NCBI GenBank assembly: GCA_015852425.1
Contig: JAAAIG010001132.1
Span: 1 to 10,236, forward strand
Source: Gryganskiella cystojenkinii
Taxonomy: Eukaryota; Mortierellomycota; Mortierellomycetes; Mortierellales; Mortierellaceae
Direction of reading: 5' to 3'
DNA length: 10,236 nt
Shown here: in pieces, positions 1-6,288 of the stretch
Numbering within the stretch: the first letter of the stretch is position 1
Layout of the letters: every line of letters starts with the position of its first letter
Translations under genes and position numbers: made by a program
Notes under the pieces: model-generated
The model's input: only the letters and a program-made list of their open reading frames with translations
Told to the model about the DNA's origin: nothing
The model's database searches: none

Positions 1-156
1 GAATTTACTACGTTGTGATCTAGAGGTGGACGCGACAACAGGTCGTTGGATGCGAAAAACCCTCTTTCCGCCACTCATCTGTAGCTCTTTACCTAGTGCC
101 ACGAATAAATCCTGCAGAGCACCTTGTACCCAGTCCACAGCATTGAATACCTTTCC
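1..156 (-). CDS. possible partial coding stretch running off the left edge, unrecognised
   Basis: The minus strand is open for 52 codons from just after a TGA at 159-157 down to the first base of the window. The translation has an amphipathic helix-like part (AVDWVQGALQDLFVALGKEL) followed by a basic, Ser/Arg-rich tail. No ATG opens it; the only internal Met is about 27 residues in, so it would have to be entered by splicing or be a broken frame. Upstream of the stop a different frame also reads plausibly (VPDRVESPSKETDK), which fits either an intron nearby or a frameshifted remnant. I recognise no family. It could equally be chance: 52 open codons are not rare in this base composition. Confidence 0.2.
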
Positions 157-207
157 TCACAGTACCCTACCCATGTTCTTGTCTGTTTCCTTGGAAGGCG
201 ATTCCAC

Positions 208-226
208 CCTGTCAGGGACTGACAGG
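208..226. repeat. 8-3-8 inverted repeat (hairpin)
   Basis: CCTGTCAG, three bases, then CTGACAGG form a perfect 8-bp inverted repeat. It sits between the two left-hand minus-strand coding stretches. Its role is unknown; one or two such hairpins are expected by chance in 10 kb. Confidence 0.45.
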
Positions 227-388
227 CAGGTTTGAGTAAGGTGTGTGAAACAAAGATATATTGATTGAGGTAAACAGGGAGTGAGCAGGCAGTAGGACTA
301 GACTAGGTGAGTAAGTTTTGCAGACTGAAGAGAGAGGATAGGGTCAGGGGCAAGGGCTACTTATATGAGAAAGACACTGGTGCTAATC

Positions 389-646
389 TTACACGTCGAT
401 GGCGTGAAGAAGGGTATACAAGGCGCCAGGATACAAGTTCATGTCGAGCTTGTCCGAATAGGCGTTCCTGACAGGATCTCGGTAACGATCCAAGCTGGAG
501 GATGGGAACCGGAACGCGAGGAAGGAGTCCCGAACAGGATACGAGAGAAAGACCAGAAGGGCGTTAAGCAAGTTAAAGGTGACGAGAGCGGCAATTGGGA
601 TTAAGATCAAAAGATGAAGGCGAAAGAGTGAGAAAGGGGGGAGCAT
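389..646 (-). CDS. small hydrophobic protein or 3'-terminal exon, unrecognised
   Basis: From the first ATG (646-644) this reads 85 residues to a TAA at 391-389. Two features suggest real coding. Codon choice is strongly C/T-ending (GCC, CTC, ACC, AAC, TTC) as in the large F-box gene. The protein also has a clean layout: a hydrophobic segment at about residues 9-34 (including LLILIPIAALVTFNLLNALL), then a hydrophilic part with PVRDSFLAFRFP, and an end reading NLYPGALYTLLHAIDV. This would suit a single-pass membrane anchor. The frame is open a further 9 codons upstream (PRFALSITL) to a TAA beside a possible acceptor (AACCTAG), so it may be the last exon of a larger gene or its orphaned 3' end. 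No upstream exon is visible in 700-1700. An overlapping plus-strand ORF (365-604) looks less protein-like. Function unknown. Confidence 0.4.
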   Translation of the reverse strand: MLPPFSLFRLHLLILIPIAALVTFNLLNALLVFLSYPVRDSFLAFRFPSSSLDRYRDPVRNAYSDKLDMNLYPGALYTLLHAIDV

Positions 647-659
647 AAGAGTTATGCTC
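641..659. repeat. 8-3-8 inverted repeat over the candidate start
   Basis: GAGCATAA, GAG, then TTATGCTC form a perfect 8-bp inverted repeat with a 3-nt spacer. The minus-strand ATG at 646-644 of the small ORF lies inside it, so an mRNA starting upstream would fold over its own start codon. This may be chance. Confidence 0.45.
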
Positions 660-661
660 AA

Positions 662-1590
662 AGCGAACCTAGGTTATTAGGTCTCGAATAAAGACACCTA
701 GAATGATATTCGCAGTTCGTGACACACCCCGCCGTAGTCTTAGTTCGAGACTTCAGTAATTTCAACTCTAAAACATGGTACGGTCGCTCTAGTAGTATGA
801 CAAAGCTAGAGTTGAGGAGCAGGTGTGGGACTGAAAGGTGGGATTAAGGATATGATTTTATTGCTGACTGAAGGGAAAGGCGAATAAGTACTATTATACA
901 CCCATAAAATATTTACCTCGACTGTGCAAGGCATCCGCAAATGCGCTCTGCTACCAGCCTTTTTCATACTGACTTTCATCGGCCGCTTTGATTCCAGACC
1001 TCTGGAATTGTTAGTCTCCAAGAACTTCAATAAGACGCATTGTTACCAATCGAACCCTCCATCACTAGGTCATTCGGACCTGAGCTAGTTGGCTGTGTGG
1101 TTGAGGTCTCGTGAGAGTTTGATCAGGAGGAAGGAGAGCGATAGATGGGAGCAGAGTTCCGCGTCCGTCTATAACAGCTTGTAGGTGCACTGTAATGGGA
1201 CTGTAGTCCAACCCTCGCGTTTGATCGGGCACAAAAAAGAGAAGAGAAGTGATTTTGATCCTCATTTAGGTGCTGACAGACTCGACATGCTGGCAATTGT
1301 TGCCGTTGCCTCCAAAGTAGGGTTCCTAGGACACCTAAGGCGATCCTGCCTCACAGTGCTCACCACCAGATCGTCCGAACCTTGTGGATAATGATCGCCT
1401 TTCAGAATCGAGACCATTCAGCTATGGTATGGCACAGCGTCACCACAGTACTTTGATCGCAGAAAGCAATTACCGTTAACAGTGAAAACTCCAACAACAA
1501 CAAGGAAACTTTCTCATGTCATACATCTCACACTCTCCCTCATTAGCTAGCGGATTGACCCTTCCTGTAGAAAAAAAATATGTTCATGAC
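662..1590. other. intergenic stretch without recognisable gene
   Basis: About 0.9 kb in which all open frames are short, change composition along their length and lack protein-like character on both strands. I looked for tRNA-like arms, exons belonging to the 389-646 ORF and transposon ends, and found none I would defend. An 8-bp inverted pair (681-688 and 744-751) is within chance expectation. Confidence 0.5.
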
Positions 1591-1650
1591 ATTCCTTCTT
1601 CCCACATTCATTTCAATTCTTCGCATTCCTTCTTCTCCCGTCAATTAAAG
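1591..1650 (+). promoter_or_regulatory. CT-rich leader upstream of the 1665 start
   Basis: A strongly pyrimidine-rich tract on the plus strand, containing the 12-mer CATTCCTTCTTC twice (1590-1601 and 1624-1635), ends 15 nt before an ATG. CT-rich tracts of this sort precede transcription and translation starts in many fungal genes, and similar ones precede the pseudogene at 3891 and, on the minus strand, the gene at 9490. I infer a former or current promoter/5' UTR driving rightward transcription. Confidence 0.35.
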
Positions 1651-1664
1651 CTCAACTTACAAGC

Positions 1665-2133
1665 ATGACTTACCATCAGTGTTCTCAAGAACATAGTATA
1701 GTTGCATTCGTGTCATGAAAAAATAAATGTAAAACTAATTATCCGCATTCGTATTTGCTTCACAGGCTGGACCGTTATGATACCAAAGCTCACACCATTA
1801 CTTTGCTTCAAAGCCCCCTTCACTTCCTCCAAGTTTGAGAAAGTGGACGGTGGCAACGTTGACGATAGCAAAACCTGCGCATGTCGAACTTGCTGCAGAC
1901 ACCAAAGAGCGTCAATTTGGACCTCCAAAGATTTTTTGCTAACAGGCTAGACAGCTTCGGCATTGCCAATGCCCAGTGGATGTGGGACGTCGAAATTAGC
2001 CCGTGTCAACAATTGGAGATTTAGATTCAAGCTCGAAATCATACCCATGTACTTTGGAGAAAAGACGGCCAAGGTCTGGTTCGAAGAGACCAACAGGAAT
2101 GGAGCTACTTTGATTCTGGCGTTTAAGGACTGA
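1665..2133 (+). pseudogene. decayed intron-containing gene, unrecognised family
   Basis: Exon 1 would be 1665-1695 (MTYHQCSQEH plus one base). A candidate intron at 1696-1765 (70 nt) has donor GTATAG, branch-like CTAAT at 1735-1739 and acceptor TTCACAG, and it keeps the frame into a tract reading KLTPLLCFKAPFTSSKFEKV. Protein-like sequence then continues in a second frame (NLDLQRFFANRLDSFG, then AQWMWDVEI, 1872-1997) and returns to the first frame near 2005-2020 (WRFRFKLEIIPMYFGEK, then VWFEETNRNGATLILAFKD) to TGA 2131-2133. The alternating aromatic and charged residues suggest a beta-rich domain, loosely MATH-like, but I do not claim that. The first shift could be a second 56-nt intron (1843-1898); the second lies in too little space for an intron, so decay is the simplest reading. 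A competing minus-strand ORF (2261-1947) is uninterrupted but less protein-like. Confidence 0.35.
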
Positions 2134-2368
2134 TCAGTGGCCCTGACGGAAGGGCTAACCGACTTAGCGGCATTACCCCCATCGCTGGCATTGGAGGTGG
2201 TGAAAAAATCTTTAAATATGCCACAGTACAACGGGATTAGGGGACGGTTGCTCATGCTCATTGAGGTCTTTTATTATGCGACTAATCTTCGACTCATGGC
2301 GTGTTTCTGTAATATCAAACGAGTATGATATTATATCTATTTTTCTTGAATTTTGTTTCGTATTTCTT

Positions 2369-2911
2369 TCAGAGATCGTGGTAGAAAGATGTTCTTTCAG
2401 CATTAAGTGACCGTGCACCAGTGAGGTCTAATGCAGCATCGATCTTTTGTTGTTCTGCATCGATCAACTGCGCGTTGTCTGTCTTGATGAATGTCGCGTA
2501 CACATCGTTAATGCCAGATTCAATAAGACCGTTCTGGGACATGAATCTAAGCAGGCGCTGCAGCCAGGCCTGGCAGTTCCCATCTTCTCCAGCCATAGAA
2601 AATGTGTTGGTCACATCGCTCGCCAACCTCGCAATCTGATTGCGCTCATCGTGATTGAATTCGCCAAGCTGGATGGACACTCGATGACTTGCGATGGCAG
2701 AATTCATGCGCCCAAGCATCTGTGGGTAGAAGGCATATTTTCCAAGCCCAGTCAGGTGGATCTGTTGCTGCAAGATGGGTGAGTTGTGCCAACCAATATA
2801 CACATGGCGTTCCTCCTGAATATTGTTGTTGACTTCCATGAAAACATGGACCTTTTTCAGACCAAGTGTATCTGGACAATTGTTGTATTCTCTCTCGATC
2901 CAAGCCGCCAT
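2369..2911 (-). CDS. hypothetical protein with GNCQxWL motif, possible permuted papain-fold (NlpC/P60- or LRAT-like) protein
   Basis: This reads 180 residues from ATG 2911-2909 to TGA 2371-2369, with an in-frame TAA directly before the ATG. Near residues 75-130 it has an order I associate with fungal hypothetical proteins: a HRVSIQLGEF strand, an acidic helix (HDERNQIARLASDV), then GEDGNCQAWLQRLLRFMSQN and GLI. The Cys of NCQ (about residue 113) resembles the NCxxF/W nucleophile motif of circularly permuted papain folds, where a preceding His (here possibly the RHVYI His, residue 36) completes the site. This is by motif analogy only. The C-terminal 40 residues are Ala/Asp-rich and look like a tail. 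The N-terminus may be wrong: an exon at 3156-3081 could splice to 2871 in phase. No neighbour explains its role, and catalysis is unproven. Confidence 0.55.
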   Translation of the reverse strand: MAAWIEREYNNCPDTLGLKKVHVFMEVNNNIQEERHVYIGWHNSPILQQQIHLTGLGKYAFYPQMLGRMNSAIASHRVSIQLGEFNHDERNQIARLASDVTNTFSMAGEDGNCQAWLQRLLRFMSQNGLIESGINDVYATFIKTDNAQLIDAEQQKIDAALDLTGARSLNAERTSFYHDL

Positions 2912-3714
2912 TTAGGGGTCGAGTGCGCTGTAGGAGAGAAGATAGTTATCCGTTATTTTATTAACCGCAGAATGAGGGGCTGGACAAAGTTAAAGCGTGT
3001 GAGTATAGCTTTATCGAGAACCATAACAATGATCGAGCAACGGGGGACGGCCCAATGAAGGAAAATCGCTTCTTTCTCACCTTTGCCGATTTCTGGATCG
3101 ATTTTTGCGACGATTTGGTGCGTGGGGTACCTCAATATATTGAAAACGACTGTCAAGAGGAGGCGAGGATGGGACTTGATGAGATGGCGATTTGGTTGTC
3201 TAAGAAAACGAGTTCATTTGTACTGTAAGAAGGTGACAAAACAATATCTCCATAGAGTCATATCGTTCAATTGAGGCTCACGGCGATGGAACGACTGCTT
3301 GGTGTTGCTTGTGGGTACCCCAGAGAAAAAGGGGTATACAAGAGGGGTTCTTAGATGGGCGAAATGACGGACAAGTTTCTCTGCGAAAAGGAAGAGTGAT
3401 GGGGTCGCGCAATCTATTGAGAGGGCGTATTGCGAATGAAGGAGTCTGTATGCTGAAATACCAATGGCGAATGAGATGGAGGGACGATCCCTCATTCCGC
3501 GCCCAGCAAAAGATTCTCTGCATTTCTATTACTTTGCCATGCTCCAATCCTTTCGACTTCGCCATGCTGTCTTTCTTTTGTGACAAGCTCTTTTGCTGTG
3601 TAACAGTCGGTGGAGGGAAACAAGCTGGATTGGTTGATGCACCGCCCTTGTTTCCGCAAGCGGGATGTAGTGAGAAGTCACATGCAGCACGCATTTACTG
3701 ACTGACTTTTTTGG
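2912..3714. other. intergenic stretch between the NCQ gene and the F-box pseudogene
   Basis: About 0.8 kb. The minus strand at 3156-3081 opens with ATG and ends at a GTGAGA donor; it could be a first exon of the 2369-2911 gene (MTVVFNILRYP, ending in KIDPEIGK). The rest (3160-3700) has overlapping open frames on both strands (3309-3701 plus, 3278-3694 minus), neither with a convincing start, composition or domain. It probably holds divergent upstream sequence for the genes on either side. Confidence 0.4.
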
Positions 3715-3890
3715 AATCCATTTTCCATCCTTTCGTCATCCCTCTCCACTCTTCCTCCAGCTGGTATTCATTTTGCTCGTACCATTCTGCCTCGTCACGC
3801 ACTCACAAACTATTGTTTCTTTCTCGATCCTCCTCTTGTAATCGTCGACACATTCCTCTTCATATTTACAATCATCCCCTCTCTCCCTCA
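3715..3890 (+). promoter_or_regulatory. CT-rich leader of the F-box pseudogene
   Basis: About 175 nt rich in TC, CTC and TTC runs precede the former start codon. The frame through it is open but contains no ATG, so it is read as old promoter/5' UTR and not N-terminal coding sequence. Its survival suggests the copy was duplicated as DNA, or at least kept promoter-like sequence, and is not a retrocopy. Confidence 0.4.
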
Positions 3891-5961
3891 TTGTTCTCGA
3901 TTCCAGAACTCAGCGAGATCATCTTCCGCCAGCTCGACTTCAAGGACATTGCTCGGTTTGCGGCCAGGTCTGCAAGAAGTGTCCATCTCTTTTCTTTAGC
4001 AGGACCTCTCCAGGCTCCGTGGCGAGAATATCATAATGCTGGTCGTTCAGGATAACGAGGACTCAATCAACACCGTCAACCACAACAATATCAACGACAG
4101 CGACAACAATCACGATCGCCATAACTCTAATTCATGATTCCGATTTCGACGCGGATGATTTATGCCCGAATTTCTACTCGACGCCACCATGGCTGCCAGT
4201 GCGGGGATGGAAGAACGGTACTGGGAAGATTTATACACTATCAAACGAGTCTGACAAGAAGCAAGAGCAACCTTCAACCTGCGCACCACTCTCGTCCTCG
4301 TCCTCGTCTTTGTCCTCTCTTTCCTCTTCGAATCTCAAGGCATGGCCTAGGAAACTCGACTTGGCCTGCAGGATCCGCGTCTCTTCCGCCCCTGACCAAG
4401 TAAGGTCACCTCGTCCAGGTCTCTCATCGTCAGCCACCCTTGTCGACACCTTTCATCTATGGTATGAGGACCTTCCACTTGCCATTATACTCTGGGCATG
4501 TGAACTTCATATGGATGAGCTCGATAATACGACGAGAACCATCGAACTCTGGACAGAACATTTTCTCCAACACTTCTCCTGAACCGTTGTCCTACAGCCC
4601 CTCAAGACCCAGACACATTTGGCAATCCCACACAAGAATGGGTGCAAAGAGTATGCCCATGTGCTGGCCGACATCTATGCGCCGTATGCCAAGACCATCA
4701 CGTTCCCATACCCCGCGATAACCATCCAACCCGATCATCAAGTACCTCCTACGCTGGTGCTGAAATGTTGGACGAGATCTCGTTTCAGGTTCGTTTGGAG
4801 GCAGAAGAGGATGAACCTTCTTCGCAAGTGGACGAAAGCGCTGGAGAGTTGTCCCAGGATTCGCTGTTGCATCACCAATTACGCGATAACGACAAAGACG
4901 ACTGGGATGACGATGAATACGAGGACACTCACACTCCGGAGAGGCGGACCCAAGAATCTTCCATCTCAATTCGCTTAGCTTGTTGGAACACCAGGGTGTG
5001 CGACCCATCTCTTTGCTTTGGAGTCCGTTGTCTCATTCCTGCTTGGAGCTCCCTCATCTTCAGATCTGCAAGACCGATGGTATCCAAGACCTCTTAACTC
5101 GCGATCTTGCACGAGAACAGGACTTGTTCCCGAAGCTCGAGAGTATACGATTCGGAGGCAACTATACGAAGTACAACTGGAGTTTCATTAGTAATGATAC
5201 GATCGCAAGTATTTTACAAAGCCGCTCCGGAAGTCGCAATTGTAACCAGCAGCATCAGTAGCAACATCGACAACAACAAGGATACTTACATCAACTACAC
5301 CACCTCGGCATTGAGTCGTCTGTGTTTGAAAGCCAAAGGGACTTTTTCAACATGGATGGAATCGTGATCGATGTTCTGGCATCTCAGGATGTTTTCGTTG
5401 CTGGATACGATTCGACATCGGGATCTGATGACAATGATTCGTATCTATACATATATCGATTTTCAGACGCCGGCTTGTAGAATCTGTGCTGAGGTCCTGG
5501 CCGTGTGCAACTACGTTGAGGTACCTCTACATTGCAATCACTGGGATCCCACTGCCTGATCTGAATGACAAGTATCACCTCAGAGACAGCCATTGGATTC
5601 AGGAGTCAGAGCCTAGTCAGGGTCATGTTCTTCAACGCCACATCTATAACCGATTGACGTCCCTTATAAACCTAGAACGACTATGGCTTGGGGCGAATCG
5701 TTCAAAGAATTGGGATGCACTCGATTGGGGCACGCCTGATCGATCGAGGGCGGCTTTAGAGTCCTGTCGAGACTTTTTAAAGCTCCAAGAGTTGAATGTG
5801 GATATGATGTGTCATCAGATCGGAATCTGGAAGTCCAATGGACGAGCAAAAGCAGGCCAATGTTACGCCGGCTCATTGGACTCGATAATAGGGATAAACC
5901 CAAGACCTGGAAATGGATGGAGACGGGACACAGTCTCCGACAAGTCGCGAACGGGGAGTAG
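3891..5961 (+). pseudogene. F-box/LRR protein pseudogene, tandem paralogue of the gene at 6289
   Basis: Pieces of the intact neighbour can be followed in order here. The F-box start (LFSIPELSEIIFRQLDFKDI) has TTG at 3891 where the live gene has ATG, and no ATG lies upstream in that frame. About 8 nt are missing near 3970-3990, and the in-register Trp codon of LWQDL is TAG (3997-3999). Acidic/Asn-rich sequence changes frame near 4125. A Ser-rich stretch (about 4290-4332) leads to TFHLWYEDLPLAIIL. Shifts follow near 4575-4615, 4740 and 4945. From 4950 to 5480 one frame is open (LPHLQIC, FPKLESIRFGG, VIDVLASQ) except for TAG 5259-5261 inside a Gln run. A shift at about 5477 leads to RSWPCATTLRYLYIAITGIP and NLERLWLGA. 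A 1-nt deletion at about 5828 leads to RRLIGLDNRDKPK and TAG 5959. The base substitutions that kill the start and Trp codons cannot be assembly indels. No functional product is expected. Confidence 0.9.
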
Positions 5962-6288
5962 GCTCTACCCACTCCTCACGACACTCAGGAGATGTGCTTC
6001 CTTTTTGGGAAGAGATCCCAATCGTTCTGTGAGCGGCTGGTAAAATTCATTAAATTTTCATGAGGGAGAAAATAACATGTCAACGGCAGGGTGTTATCTT
6101 TTGGCCCATCCATCAGTAAACAACATATTCAGCGAGACCCTGAGAAGGACGGACCCTCTGATCATGCGTGTAACTTTTTTTTGCATGTGTTTGGTGTTAA
6201 TTTTTTTCTCACGCGAAAAGCAGTCACCTAGCCCACATTCAGGGCGGAATTCGTTACCTTTACATTGTCTAATTACCACGCACAGCAA
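5962..6288 (+). promoter_or_regulatory. upstream region of the intact F-box/LRR gene
   Basis: Only about 330 nt separate the pseudogene's last recognisable stop from the live start. The stretch has T-runs (6173-6182, 6199-6208) and the element CACGCGAAAA at 6210-6219. An upstream ATG at 6077 opens an 80-codon frame overlapping the main start out of frame, so it would act as an inhibitory uORF if transcribed. Alternatively, a 62-nt intron (6170-6231, GTAACT to CACCTAG) would fuse its first 31 codons in frame to the main ORF. I see no clear TATA box. Confidence 0.4.
6210..6219 (+). promoter_or_regulatory. CACGCGAAAA element, SBF/MBF- or E2F-like
   Basis: This is 70 nt upstream of the start at 6289. 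CGCGAAA fits the core recognised by fungal G1/S factors (CNCGAAA for SBF; TTTCGCGC-like for E2F). Related words occur upstream of the second F-box gene (9741-9748 and 9752-9763). Functional binding is inferred from sequence only. Confidence 0.3.

Noticed and set aside
681..751. GTCTCGAA and TTCGAGAC as terminal inverted repeats of a tiny mobile element
   Set aside because: The arms are only 8 bp, with no target-site duplication and no second copy. Pairs like this are expected several times by chance in 10 kb.
1947..2261. Minus-strand ORF of 104 codons with an ATG
   Set aside because: It is uninterrupted, so not dismissed outright, but its translation is low in structure. The plus strand has a leader, an intron and more protein-like sequence over the same bases.
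3278..3701. Overlapping ORFs on both strands, 130-138 codons
   Set aside because: There is no ATG-supported start, no recognisable domain and mixed composition. Neither frame is better than the other.
4231..4449. Minus-strand ORF with an acidic run inside the pseudogene
   Set aside because: It is the complement of the TCGTCC repeat and lies within a decayed gene read on the plus strand. It is mentioned only as a possible inversion.
6265..6288. TTG start extending the F-box/LRR gene by 8 residues
   Set aside because: TTG is not a usual start in fungal nuclear genes, and the ATG at 6289 sits directly before the F-box.
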